A stretch of 64,000 bases of DNA from contig NZ_SDOZ01000004.1 in NCBI RefSeq assembly GCF_004134775.1, forward strand, positions 62,001-126,000, written 5' to 3'. The notes beneath the pieces were generated by a model that was not told where the DNA came from, searched no databases, and saw only the letters and a list, made by a program, of their open reading frames with translations. Positions 16,773-24,853 of the stretch are shown one piece after another. The translations under genes and the position numbers were made by a program. Each line of letters opens with the position of its first letter. Position 1 is the stretch's first letter. Origin of the DNA: Candidatus Borkfalkia ceftriaxoniphila. GTDB taxonomy: Bacteria; Bacillota; Clostridia; Christensenellales; Borkfalkiaceae.

Positions 16773-18764
16773 ATGAACATCGTCGTAGTGATAGATATAT
16801 ATGACCAGTTGACGAACGGCACGGTAATGACGGCTTACCGTTTCGTGGAAGAATTCAAGCGCAGAGGTCATACGGTGCGCGTCGTGGCAACGGGCGCGCG
16901 CGGAGAGGGCGAATACGAGGTCCCCGAGCGTATCTTACCCATCGCCACAAAAGTTGCGTCAAAACAGCAGATCCGTTTCGGCAAGCCCGTGGAATCGGTC
17001 TTCCGCGAAGCCTTCGAGGGCGCGGACGTCGTCCACTTTTATCTTCCCTTTCAGTTGGAAAAAAAGGGCAGGAAGATCGCAAAAGAAATGGGTATTCCCT
17101 GTACGGCCGCCTTTCATCTGCAACCCGAAAACATTACTTATAATTGCGGCTTAAAGCGCAGCAGGCTTGTCCCCAGATGGATCTATTCCTGGTTCCGCCG
17201 CAAATTTTACAAGTATTTCGACCATATCCATTGCCCGTCGGTCTTCATTGCCGACCAACTCAGGAAACATAAATACAAGGCGAAACTGCACGTCATTTCC
17301 AACGGCGTGGCGGCTGATTTCCGTCCGCCCGAAACGCCGCGCACCGAGCCTAAGGAGTTTTTCGATATCCTCATGATCGGGCGCTACGCTACCGAAAAAC
17401 GGCAGGACGTTCTCATCCGCGCCATCGCCCGTTCCAAATATGCGGACAAGATCCGCTTGACGCTCGCGGGCAAGGGGCCCAAGCGCAAAAAACTCGAACG
17501 GCTGGGCAAAAAATATCTGAAAAATCCCGTCACGTTCGGGTTTTATCCCGAGAAAGAACTGATCGAAGTCATTCATTCTTCCGATCTGTACGTACACGCC
17601 GCGGATATCGAGATCGAGGCGATCGCCTGTATCGAGGCGTTCAGTTGCGGGCTGGTGCCCGTCATCGCCGATTCCAAAAAATCTGCGACGCCGCAGTTCG
17701 CGCTCGACGAACGTTCGCTTTTCAAGGCGGGTTCGGAAAAAGACCTCGCCGCCAAGATCGACTACTGGATCGAACACGAAGAAGAGCGCCGCCGCATGGG
17801 GGAGAAATACGCCGACCACGGCAGCCGCTATCGTCTGGATTATTCGGTCGAACGCGCGGAAGAAATGTTTACCGAGGCGATCAAAACGCACAAGAACAAA
17901 AAGCGCGTGGAAGGCAAAGAGCACAAGAAAATGCGCAAATTTTTCGGCAAACGCTCGAAGATCGCAAATTTCTTTTCTTCGCTTTTCTATTACGGGATCG
18001 CCATTCCGCTGCTTTTCGTCTATAACAAACTCGTGTACGGACTGAAAATAAGCGGCCGCAAAAATCTGAAAAAACTCAAAAAGAAGGGCGCGATCTCTGT
18101 GTCCAACCACGTTCATACGCTCGATTGCACGATGAACGCGTTGGCAATGTTCCCGAGAAAGGTGCATTTCACGTCGCTGAAAAGCAATTTCCATATCCCT
18201 GTGGCGGGCGGGATCCTGCACTTCGTGGGCGTGATCCCCGTGGCGGACAAGGTTTCCGAAATGCCCATCTTTTTACAGGAAGTCAAAGAACTTGTCAAGA
18301 AAAAACGTTTATTGCACGTGTATGCAGAAGGGGAACTCGTCAACTATTATGCGGGACTGCGCGATTTCAGCCGCGGCGCGTTCATGATCGCGCGCGAGGC
18401 GCAGGTTCCCATTCTTCCCGTCGTGATGAGTTGGCGCAAACGCCGCGGTCTGTACCGCTTGTTTCTGCCTAAAAAACCGTGCGCGACCATCACCATCGGC
18501 GAGCCTATCTATCCCGATTATATGCTCTTTTCCAAGGAACAGGAAGTGGATCTGATGCAGCGCACCGTCGCGGCGATGGAAAAACTGTACGCCGGATCCA
18601 ACGGCGGCAAGAGCGTGAATTATTGGGAAAACAAAAAGATGCCCGAAGGGGAACGGCGCAAGATCAAGAAAAAAAAGGAGCCTTCCGCCAAAAACGTGAA
18701 AAAAGAAGAGAGCGCACCCGTTTCCTCTTTCGAAGAGGAGATAGAGGCGACGCAGACCGAATAA
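16773..18764 (+). CDS. GT4 glycosyltransferase fused to a PlsC-like acyltransferase
   Basis: The 663-residue protein joins two enzymes. Residues 1-375 are a GT4 (GT-B fold) glycosyltransferase like diacylglycerol glucosyltransferases: ADVVHFYLPF and AAFHLQPENITYN in the acceptor domain, GRYATEKRQD, and the nucleotide-sugar E-X7-E pair at E280/E288. Residues about 400-610 are an LPLAT/PlsC acyltransferase with HX4D at H446-D451, membrane-near hydrophobic residues, and AEGELVNYYAGLRDFSRGAF. The C-terminal 50 residues are lysine/glutamate-rich. This suggests synthesis of an acylated glycolipid at the membrane (inference). The GT half is closely related to the protein at 25538-26668. Confidence 0.9.
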   Translation: MNIVVVIDIYDQLTNGTVMTAYRFVEEFKRRGHTVRVVATGARGEGEYEVPERILPIATKVASKQQIRFGKPVESVFREAFEGADVVHFYLPFQLEKKGRKIAKEMGIPCTAAFHLQPENITYNCGLKRSRLVPRWIYSWFRRKFYKYFDHIHCPSVFIADQLRKHKYKAKLHVISNGVAADFRPPETPRTEPKEFFDILMIGRYATEKRQDVLIRAIARSKYADKIRLTLAGKGPKRKKLERLGKKYLKNPVTFGFYPEKELIEVIHSSDLYVHAADIEIEAIACIEAFSCGLVPVIADSKKSATPQFALDERSLFKAGSEKDLAAKIDYWIEHEEERRRMGEKYADHGSRYRLDYSVERAEEMFTEAIKTHKNKKRVEGKEHKKMRKFFGKRSKIANFFSSLFYYGIAIPLLFVYNKLVYGLKISGRKNLKKLKKKGAISVSNHVHTLDCTMNALAMFPRKVHFTSLKSNFHIPVAGGILHFVGVIPVADKVSEMPIFLQEVKELVKKKRLLHVYAEGELVNYYAGLRDFSRGAFMIAREAQVPILPVVMSWRKRRGLYRLFLPKKPCATITIGEPIYPDYMLFSKEQEVDLMQRTVAAMEKLYAGSNGGKSVNYWENKKMPEGERRKIKKKKEPSAKNVKKEESAPVSSFEEEIEATQTE

Positions 18765-18776
18765 TCCGATAAATAC

Positions 18777-18806
18777 AAAAGGAACGCCGCATGCGGCGTT
18801 CCTTTT
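18777..18806. terminator. Bidirectional intrinsic terminator
   Basis: A long stem AAAGGAACGCCGCAT / ATGCGGCGTTCCTTT lies between the fusion gene and the convergent mutY. Confidence 0.9.
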
Positions 18807-19822
18807 TATATCAGTTCGATGCACCATTGAAAGGCGGACGGAACGGAAATTTTTTCTACGATTTCGCTTTTCGGGAAATAAGTCAGGAAAGGAAGGACTT
18901 CTTCCGTCTGCACGGCGTAGGCGCGCATATCCCATTCGAGGTGGGTAAAAACGTGTTTGTGTGAAACGGGCGCGGGCGAGAGCGAAAACTCTTTCAGCCC
19001 CAGCGATAGCAAGTGTCCGCGCGCCTCGTCGGCGCCGAGAAACCGCGTCACGTTATAGAATTGCCAAAGTCCCTTCAAAACGCCGTCTGTTCGCTTGAAA
19101 AGCCCCGCGCCGTTTTCGCCCGAAAAGACGAACACGGTCATTTCCGTCTTTTTGCGCTCCGCTTTGCGCTTTCTGACGGGCAGCGCGTCCCCGCGCGTAC
19201 CGCAGAGCGAAAAGAGCGGGCAGAGCATACAGCGGGGCGAAGAGGGCAGGCAGATCGTCGCGCCCAGTTCCATCAGGCTTTGCGTAAAGTCGCCCCTGCG
19301 CGCGGGAGGGTAGGCGGGCGCGAGTTCCTTTTCGAAAACGTCTTTTAAAACGTCTTGTCCGCGCTCGTCCGCCAAGAGTCGGGAAAGCACGCGGATCACG
19401 TTTCCGTCCACTGCGGGCGTGGGCTGTTCGAAGGCGATCGAGGCGATCGCGCCCGCCGTATACGCGCCCACGCCTTTGAGTTTGCGTATCTTTTCGTGAT
19501 CGGACGGAAACTCCCCGAGCGCGGCGATCTCTTTCGCCGCGCTGTGCAGATTGCGGGCACGGCTGTAATAGCCCAGCCCTTCCCACAACTTCAAAAGTTT
19601 TTCTTCCGTGCACGCTGCGAGCGCCTGCACGGTGGGCAGTTCGCGCATAAACCGCTCGTAATGTTCCTTGACCGCCTCCACGCGCGTCTGTTGCAGCATG
19701 ATCTCCGAAACCCACACGCGGTATGCGTCGGTATTTTTGCGCCAGGGAAGGTCGCGCTTGTTTACATCGTACCATGGCAAAAGCAGCGCGGGCAGTTTTT
19801 GCAGGATCTCTTGTCTGTTCAT
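18806..19822 (-). CDS. mutY: A/G-specific adenine DNA glycosylase
   Basis: The 338-residue protein removes adenine mispaired with 8-oxoguanine. It has the helix-hairpin-helix LKGVGAYTAGAIASIAF, the catalytic aspartate in PAVDGNVIRV, and four cluster cysteines spaced C-X6-C-X2-C-X5-C (C of ATICLP through SLC). The C-terminal NUDIX-like 8-oxoG recognition domain is present but short. The ATG at 19822 has no ribosome site and lies 6 nt after a TATAAT, so the mRNA is probably leaderless. Confidence 0.95.
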   Translation of the reverse strand: MNRQEILQKLPALLLPWYDVNKRDLPWRKNTDAYRVWVSEIMLQQTRVEAVKEHYERFMRELPTVQALAACTEEKLLKLWEGLGYYSRARNLHSAAKEIAALGEFPSDHEKIRKLKGVGAYTAGAIASIAFEQPTPAVDGNVIRVLSRLLADERGQDVLKDVFEKELAPAYPPARRGDFTQSLMELGATICLPSSPRCMLCPLFSLCGTRGDALPVRKRKAERKKTEMTVFVFSGENGAGLFKRTDGVLKGLWQFYNVTRFLGADEARGHLLSLGLKEFSLSPAPVSHKHVFTHLEWDMRAYAVQTEEVLPFLTYFPKSEIVEKISVPSAFQWCIELI

Positions 19823-19828
19823 GCTTTC

Positions 19829-19837
19829 ATTATACCA
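19829..19837 (-). promoter_or_regulatory. Extended -10 promoter of mutY, leaderless arrangement
   Basis: On the minus strand TGGTATAAT (19829-19837) is followed by GAAAGC and then the ATG. The -35 is poor (GTGCAA at 17 bp); the TG of the extended -10 may compensate. Confidence 0.7.
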
Positions 19838-19872
19838 TACCTCGCGCGGTTTTGCACGTTTTTCGCGGGCGG

Positions 19873-19901
19873 TTGACTTTTTCCGCAGATTGCGCTATAA
19901 T
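19873..19901 (+). promoter_or_regulatory. Sigma-A promoter of the shikimate kinase-like gene, leaderless arrangement
   Basis: TTGACT (19873-19878), 17-bp spacer, TATAAT (19896-19901). The ATG at 19911 begins 9 nt after the -10; the intervening sequence is T-rich with no ribosome site. Confidence 0.8.
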
Positions 19902-19910
19902 TTTTTTGTT

Positions 19911-20411
19911 ATGAAAAACATTATTTTGATCGGAATGCCCGCGTCGGGCAAGAGCACGGCGGGCGTCCTTCTCGCCAAAACCGTCGGCTACGGATTTATC
20001 GACAGCGATCTTCTGATACAGAACCAACAAAAGCGCCTTCTCTGCGAGATCATCGAACGCGAGGGCGCGGAAAAGTTCATCGAAATCGAAGAGAACGTCA
20101 ACGGGGCTCTGTGGGCGGAGCGTTGCGTCGTCGCCACGGGCGGCAGCGTCGTCTACGGCGAACGTGCGATGAAACATTTGAAAGAACTGGGCACCGTCGT
20201 CTATCTCGAACTCAGCCTTGCCGAAGTAGAAAGGCGTCTGAAAAATATCGCGCGGCGCGGCGTCGTCATGCGGCGGCAGGGCGAAACGCTCGCGGAACTG
20301 TACGCCGAGCGCGCGCCCCTATACGAAAAATATGCGGACGCGACAGTCGCGTGTGACGGGTTGGGACTGGAAGAGACTGTCCGTGCCATCGCTGCGGCGG
20401 TCGGGCTCTGA
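19911..20411 (+). CDS. Shikimate kinase-like P-loop kinase
   Basis: The 166-residue protein has the shikimate kinase signature: Walker A GMPASGKST (residues 8-16), FIDSD (the DxD pair), ATGGSVV in place of the usual GGG substrate loop, and RRGVVMRRQGETLAEL for the lid. Shikimate kinase phosphorylates shikimate at O3 before EPSP synthase. The gene is not next to other aromatic-pathway genes, and GGG is changed to GGS, so a related small-molecule kinase is possible. Longer upstream frames overlap the promoter and are not used. Confidence 0.8.
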   Translation: MKNIILIGMPASGKSTAGVLLAKTVGYGFIDSDLLIQNQQKRLLCEIIEREGAEKFIEIEENVNGALWAERCVVATGGSVVYGERAMKHLKELGTVVYLELSLAEVERRLKNIARRGVVMRRQGETLAELYAERAPLYEKYADATVACDGLGLEETVRAIAAAVGL

Positions 20412-20413
20412 AT

Positions 20414-20456
20414 AAAAAGCGGGGATCCGGAAGTTTCCGGATCCCCGCTTTTTTTA
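20414..20456 (+). terminator. Intrinsic terminator
   Basis: AAAAGCGGGGATCCGGAA pairs with TTCCGGATCCCCGCTTTT and is followed by more T residues. Confidence 0.92.
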
Positions 20457-20496
20457 CCCATACCGAAACGCATCGTTCCCGTTTGTCTTCTTTTGT

Positions 20497-20543
20497 ATAT
20501 CTCTAAGGAGATATTTTGAATAATTATATCACCATTGAGATAT
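20497..20543 (+). promoter_or_regulatory. Two 18-bp palindromic operator candidates
   Basis: Site 1 (20497-20514) is ATATCTC-TAAG-GAGATAT with perfect 7-bp arms. Site 2 (20526-20543) is ATATCAC-CATT-GAGATAT with 6 of 7 matching. They are 29 bp apart. Site 2 overlaps the -10 box of the following HTH gene, so autorepression is likely. Confidence 0.75.
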
Positions 20544-20546
20544 AAT
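20516..20546 (+). promoter_or_regulatory. Promoter of the small HTH regulator
   Basis: TATAAT (20541-20546) with a weak -35 TTGAAT (20516-20521) at 19 bp; covered by the two palindromes. Confidence 0.65.
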
Positions 20547-20569
20547 GTCAATAAAAAAGGGGATGCGTT

Positions 20570-20779
20570 TTGAAAATCTTGGTTGCGGAGCGGCTGAAAG
20601 AATTGATGAAGGAGTCGGGCGTCACGCAGTACGCTCTGGCAAAGGCCATAGGCATGCGCCAGAGCAACGTGAGCGAATGGCTCTCACAGAAAAAGGAGCC
20701 GAGTATCAAGAGCCTCTGGCTGTTGGCGGACTTTTTCGACGTGGACATCGATTTTCTCATCGGACGCAAAAATTATTGA
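20570..20779 (+). CDS. Small XRE/Cro-type HTH regulator
   Basis: The 69-residue protein is almost only an HTH_3 domain. VTQYALAKAIGMRQSNVSEWL is the helix-turn-helix and SIKSLWLLADFFDVDIDFLIGR the trailing helices. The start is TTG at 20570 after an AAGGGG site. The two palindromes upstream fit binding by a small dimeric repressor to its own promoter. No toxin or phage partner is adjacent, so its wider regulon is unknown. Confidence 0.88.
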   Translation: MKILVAERLKELMKESGVTQYALAKAIGMRQSNVSEWLSQKKEPSIKSLWLLADFFDVDIDFLIGRKNY

Positions 20780-20796
20780 TAATTCGGAACATTCGG

Positions 20797-20824
20797 CGGG
20801 GGGCGCGCATATGCGCGCCCCCCG
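20797..20824 (+). terminator. Perfect 14-bp GC palindrome, probable terminator
   Basis: CGGGGGGCGCGCAT is followed directly by its reverse complement, then TTTCAT. The T-run is short. Confidence 0.55.
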
Positions 20825-20866
20825 TTTCATATATATAAAGTGATTTTCTTCGGACAAGGGGGCTTT

Positions 20867-21643
20867 ATGGAGATCTGGAAAGCGGCGGTATTGGGCATCG
20901 TGCAGGGACTCACCGAATTCTTGCCCGTTTCTTCCAGCGGACACATTCTGCTGTTCGAGCGGCTTTTAGGGGTGAGTACGGGCGGCGCGGATATGTTTTT
21001 GGGGATCGTACTGCACGCGGGGACGCTCGTCGCCGTCATCGCGGTCTATTTCAAAAAACTGCTCGCGCTGTTTCGTCCGCCCTTTTCCGATCTTTTAAGG
21101 CTTCTGATCGCCACCGTGCCCGCGGCGCTCGTCGGGGTTCTCTTGGGCGATCTGGTGGATAAAGCATTTTTCGGCGGAAAGTTTTTGTGGGTGGCGTTCG
21201 CGCTGACCGCAGTATTGTTGGCGCTCGCCGAACGTAAGACGCGCCGTACGGCGCTGTACCGCCCCGTCGACAAGCGCCGCGCGCTCGTTGTGGGGCTTGC
21301 GCAGGCGGTCGCGGTCATACCCGGGCTATCGAGGAGCGGAACGACGCTTTCCGCCGCGGTCCTTTGCGGCGCGAGCCGCGACGAAGCGGCGGATTTCTCC
21401 TTTCTGATGAGCGTTCCGATCATCGCGGGCGCGCTCCTCGTGGAGATCGTCAAGTGCGCGAAAGGGGGCGTGTCGCTGGCGGGGATCGGTTTTCCCGCAC
21501 TGGCGGTGGGCACGCTGCTGTCTTTTTTGTGCGGACTGTTTGCCATCGGCATCATGCTCAAAGCCATCAAAAAAGGAAAATACGGGGCGTTTTGCATTTA
21601 TTTGATCGTACTATCGATCCTTTTGATTATTTTTCCTTTCTGA
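20867..21643 (+). CDS. uppP: Undecaprenyl-diphosphatase
   Basis: The 258-residue integral membrane protein dephosphorylates undecaprenyl pyrophosphate to recycle the lipid carrier of cell-wall synthesis and gives bacitracin resistance when abundant. Signatures are GIVQGLTEFLPVSSSGH (residues 10-26) and PGLSRSGTTLSAA. About eight hydrophobic helices and normal length. ATG 20867 follows AAGGGGG. Loss of the first nine codons of the longer frame does not affect the domain. Confidence 0.95.
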   Translation: MEIWKAAVLGIVQGLTEFLPVSSSGHILLFERLLGVSTGGADMFLGIVLHAGTLVAVIAVYFKKLLALFRPPFSDLLRLLIATVPAALVGVLLGDLVDKAFFGGKFLWVAFALTAVLLALAERKTRRTALYRPVDKRRALVVGLAQAVAVIPGLSRSGTTLSAAVLCGASRDEAADFSFLMSVPIIAGALLVEIVKCAKGGVSLAGIGFPALAVGTLLSFLCGLFAIGIMLKAIKKGKYGAFCIYLIVLSILLIIFPF

Positions 21644-21703
21644 CGCATAAATTTAAATCTCCTGCGCAAACTGTTACTATAAAATTCAAGGAGGAATTCA
21701 TTT

Positions 21704-21853
21704 ATGCAGATGCATTCAGGCGACAATTGTCCCAAGAGCGGTACCTACAAAGTCGTAGGACCGAACGGCGAAGACATGGGCAAACTCTATATGAACGAAG
21801 GTGAAACTTTCCCGCCTACACAGCAGTCCGGCTGCTATTACGAGCAGGTATAA
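21704..21853 (+). CDS. YjzC-like small protein
   Basis: The 49-residue protein (MQMHSGDNCPKSGTYKVVGP...) resembles the YjzC family of small Gram-positive proteins, with a G-x-Y-x-V-x-G-x-x-G start and an ETFPPTQQSGCYY end. Function is not established. AAGGAGG lies at good spacing before ATG 21704; a second ATG two codons later is also possible. A terminator follows, so it is a separate small transcript or is read through from uppP. Confidence 0.7.
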   Translation: MQMHSGDNCPKSGTYKVVGPNGEDMGKLYMNEGETFPPTQQSGCYYEQV

Positions 21854-21880
21854 ATTTTCGTAAATTTTACGGGAAAACAA

Positions 21881-21914
21881 AAAGAGCGGAGTACGACGTA
21901 CTCCGCTCTTTTTT
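21881..21914. terminator. Bidirectional intrinsic terminator
   Basis: AAAGAGCGGAGTAC (21881-21894) pairs with its complement ending in TTTTTT, between yjzC-like and ychF. Confidence 0.9.
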
Positions 21915-23010
21915 ATACGTTGAAACGGAAGAGGACGGTGTCGCCGTCGCGGATGACGTAATCCTTTCCCTCCGAACGAACCTTTCCCTTTTCCTTGGCA
22001 GCCGTATAACTGCCGCATTCCAGCAGGATCTGCCAGTCCACGACTTCGGCGCGGATAAAACCTTTTTCGAAATCGGTATGGATCTTTCCCGCCGCCTGGG
22101 GCGCCTTGGTGCCTTTTTCGATCGTCCAGGCGCGCGTTTCCTTTTCGCCCGCCGTAAGATAACTGATGAGTCCCAAAAGGTCGTACGACTTTTTGATGAG
22201 GCGGTTGAGCCCGCTCTCTTTGAGTCCGAGATCTTCCAAAAACATCTGCGCGTCGTCGGGGGGCAGTTGGGAAAGTTCTTCTTCCGTTTTCGCGCAGATG
22301 ACCAGAACTTCCGAGCCCTCGTTCTTTGCGAATTCTTTTACCTTTGCGACCATGGGCAGTTCGTTTTCGTCCGTGCCCATATCCTTTTCCGCGATGTTCG
22401 CCGCGTAAATGACGGGTTTGGAAGTCAGAAGGAACAGGTTTTTCATGATTTCCGTCTCTTCCTCGGTCATTTCGAGGGTGCGCGCGGGCTTTTCCTCTTC
22501 GAGATGGCTGAGAATGCGGGAGAGAAATTCCGCTTCCGCGAGATATTTTTTATCGCCGCCTTTGGCGGAAGTTTTGGCTTTATCCAGCCTTCTTTGCACG
22601 GATTCGATGTCGGATAAGATCAGTTCGAGATTGATGGTGCCGATGTCGCGGATGGGATCGATGGAGTTTTCCACGTGCGTCACGTTCTCGTCCGCAAAAC
22701 AGCGCACCACGTGCACGATCGCGTCCACTTCGCGGATATGCGACAAAAATTTATTGCCCAGCCCTTCGCCCCTGGACGCGCCCTTGACCAGTCCCGCAAT
22801 GTCCACGAATTCGATGACCGCGGGGGTTATTTTTTTGCTGTCGTACAGGGCGGCGAGTTTATCGAGCCGCTCGTCGGGTACCGCCACCACGCCCACGTTG
22901 GGCTCGATGGTGCAGAAAGGATAATTCGCGGCCTCTGCGCCCGCGTGCGTGATCGCGTTGAAAAGAGTGGATTTGCCCACGTTGGGAAGTCCCACTACGC
23001 CTAATTTCAT
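21913..23010 (-). CDS. ychF: Redox-regulated ribosome-associated ATPase/GTPase YchF
   Basis: The 365-residue Obg-family P-loop NTPase has G1 GLPNVGKST, G3 FVDIAGLVKGAS, and the G4 position NIAE typical of YchF, which prefers ATP. The C-terminal TGS domain ends with GDTVLFRFNV. It binds ribosomes and acts in stress responses in other bacteria. GAGG precedes the ATG. Single gene with its own terminator. Confidence 0.96.
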   Translation of the reverse strand: MKLGVVGLPNVGKSTLFNAITHAGAEAANYPFCTIEPNVGVVAVPDERLDKLAALYDSKKITPAVIEFVDIAGLVKGASRGEGLGNKFLSHIREVDAIVHVVRCFADENVTHVENSIDPIRDIGTINLELILSDIESVQRRLDKAKTSAKGGDKKYLAEAEFLSRILSHLEEEKPARTLEMTEEETEIMKNLFLLTSKPVIYAANIAEKDMGTDENELPMVAKVKEFAKNEGSEVLVICAKTEEELSQLPPDDAQMFLEDLGLKESGLNRLIKKSYDLLGLISYLTAGEKETRAWTIEKGTKAPQAAGKIHTDFEKGFIRAEVVDWQILLECGSYTAAKEKGKVRSEGKDYVIRDGDTVLFRFNV

Positions 23011-23099
23011 ATGAATACACCTCGGTTTGTCTGTCAGATGCCATTATAATATAAATCGCGAAAATAATCAAAAAGTTTCGGGGGGAAAAGCGCAAAAAG

Positions 23100-23128
23100 T
23101 TGTAAATTCCGCGAAAATATGGTAAAAT
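23100..23128 (+). promoter_or_regulatory. Promoter of argS
   Basis: TTGTAA (23100-23105), 17-bp spacer, TAAAAT (23123-23128). It lies inside the upstream extension of the frame, so the start is downstream. Confidence 0.65.
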
Positions 23129-23157
23129 TGATATATTACAGAAATTTCGAGGTCGAT

Positions 23158-24840
23158 ATGGATTTTAAACGGCACATCGCGAAAAAATTGAACATAGAGG
23201 GGATCGGGGAAGACGAACTCGTTTCCATGCTCGCCCTGCCGCCCAATACGGAGATGGGCGACTTTGCCCTGCCTTGCTTTAAATTTGCGAAAATTTTCAG
23301 AAAATCCCCCGCGCTCATCGCCGAGGAGATCGCAAAATCTGTTCCCGCGGACGAATTCGTGAGCGAAGTTTCGGCTGTGAACGGCTACGTCAATTTCAAG
23401 ATCGACCGCGACTTCTGGGCGAAGGAAACGCTTTCGCGCGTCCTTTCCGAAAAGGAGCGCTACGGCTCTTCCGACGAGGGAACGGGCAAGACCGTCTGCA
23501 TCGACTATTCCTCCGTCAACATCGCCAAGCCCTTTCATATCGGGCACCTTTCGACGACCGTTCTCGGAAGTTCGCTCTATAAACTGCATAAATTTTTGGG
23601 ATATACGCCCGTGGGCATCAACCATCTGGGTGATTACGGCACGCAGTTCGGCAAACTCATATCCGCGTTCAAGCGCTGGGGCAGCCGCGAGGACGTGGAA
23701 AAGGGCGGCCTGCGCGCGCTCAACGAATTGTACGTCCGCTTTCATCGGGAAGCGGAATCGAACGAGGCGCTGAACGACGAGGCGCGTTCCTATTTCAAAA
23801 AGATCGAAGAGGGTGACAAGGAGAGCGTGGCGCTCTTCGAGTGGTTCAAGGAACTCACCTTGAAAGACGTCTCCAAAATTTATAAACTTTTGGACGTGCA
23901 TTTCGACAGTTGGGCGGGTGAAAGTTTTTACAACGACAAAATGGGTCCCGTCATCGAAGAGTTGGAAGAAAAGGGGCTTTTAAAGGAGAGCGAGGGCGCA
24001 AAGATCGTCGATCTGGAAGCGTACGGCATGCCGCCGTGTATCATTCTGCGTTCGGACGGCGCGAGCCTGTACGCCACGCGCGACATCGCCGCGGCGCTGT
24101 ACCGTAAGCAAACGTACGATTTTTATAAATGCCTGTACGTGGTCGCCTATCAGCAGAATCTGCACTTCAAGCAACTTTTCAAGGTGCTGGAACTGATGGG
24201 CAAGGAATGGTCGAAAGATCTGGTGCACGTGGCGTACGGCATGGTATCTTTGGAAGAGGGCGCCATGTCTACCCGCAAGGGCAACGTCGTGTATCTCGAA
24301 GACGTCATCGACAAGTGTATTCAAAAGGCGTACGAGATCATTTCCGAAAAGAACCCCTCCCTTTCCGACAAAGAGGAGATTGCCCGCACGGTGGGCGTGG
24401 GCGCGGTCATTTTCGGCGCGCTTTACAACAATAAGATCAAGGATATCACCTTTTCCTACGATAAAGTGCTCAATTTCGAGGGAGAAACGTCGGTCTACGT
24501 GCAGTACACCTGCGCCCGCGCGAACAGCGTTCTTTCAAAGGGCGGGGAAGTAAGCGCGTACGAGGCGAAAGATATCTGTCCGCAGGAATTCGAACTCGTC
24601 AAAAAGATATCGGAATTTCCCGAACTTCTTTCCGACGCGCTGGAAAAATACGAGCCTAGCCTGATCGCGCGCTACGCGGTGGATCTGGCGCAGATCTACA
24701 ACAAATTTTATTTCGACTGCAAGATCTTGGGCGCGGAAGAAAAGGACAAAAATTTCCGTCTTGCGCTCACGAGTGCGACGCTGCAAACGCTGAAAAACGC
24801 GCTGGCTCTTCTGGGGATCGGCGTTCCCGAAAAAATGTGA
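23158..24840 (+). CDS. argS: Arginyl-tRNA synthetase
   Basis: The 560-residue class I synthetase charges tRNA-Arg. It has the N-terminal Add-1 domain, the HIGH motif in KPFHIGHLSTT, the KMSKS-equivalent MSTRKGNVV typical of ArgRS, and the DALR anticodon-binding C-terminus YDKVLNFEGETSVYVQYTCAR onward. I chose ATG 23158 because it lies 29 nt after a -10 box and has GAGG upstream; an in-frame ATG at 23119 overlaps the promoter. Confidence 0.96.
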   Translation: MDFKRHIAKKLNIEGIGEDELVSMLALPPNTEMGDFALPCFKFAKIFRKSPALIAEEIAKSVPADEFVSEVSAVNGYVNFKIDRDFWAKETLSRVLSEKERYGSSDEGTGKTVCIDYSSVNIAKPFHIGHLSTTVLGSSLYKLHKFLGYTPVGINHLGDYGTQFGKLISAFKRWGSREDVEKGGLRALNELYVRFHREAESNEALNDEARSYFKKIEEGDKESVALFEWFKELTLKDVSKIYKLLDVHFDSWAGESFYNDKMGPVIEELEEKGLLKESEGAKIVDLEAYGMPPCIILRSDGASLYATRDIAAALYRKQTYDFYKCLYVVAYQQNLHFKQLFKVLELMGKEWSKDLVHVAYGMVSLEEGAMSTRKGNVVYLEDVIDKCIQKAYEIISEKNPSLSDKEEIARTVGVGAVIFGALYNNKIKDITFSYDKVLNFEGETSVYVQYTCARANSVLSKGGEVSAYEAKDICPQEFELVKKISEFPELLSDALEKYEPSLIARYAVDLAQIYNKFYFDCKILGAEEKDKNFRLALTSATLQTLKNALALLGIGVPEKM

Positions 24841-24853
24841 TCGGAGCGATACC

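Noticed and set aside
20570..20779. Small HTH gene as an antitoxin or phage repressor
   Set aside because: No toxin gene or phage gene is adjacent; both neighbours are chromosomal housekeeping-type genes.
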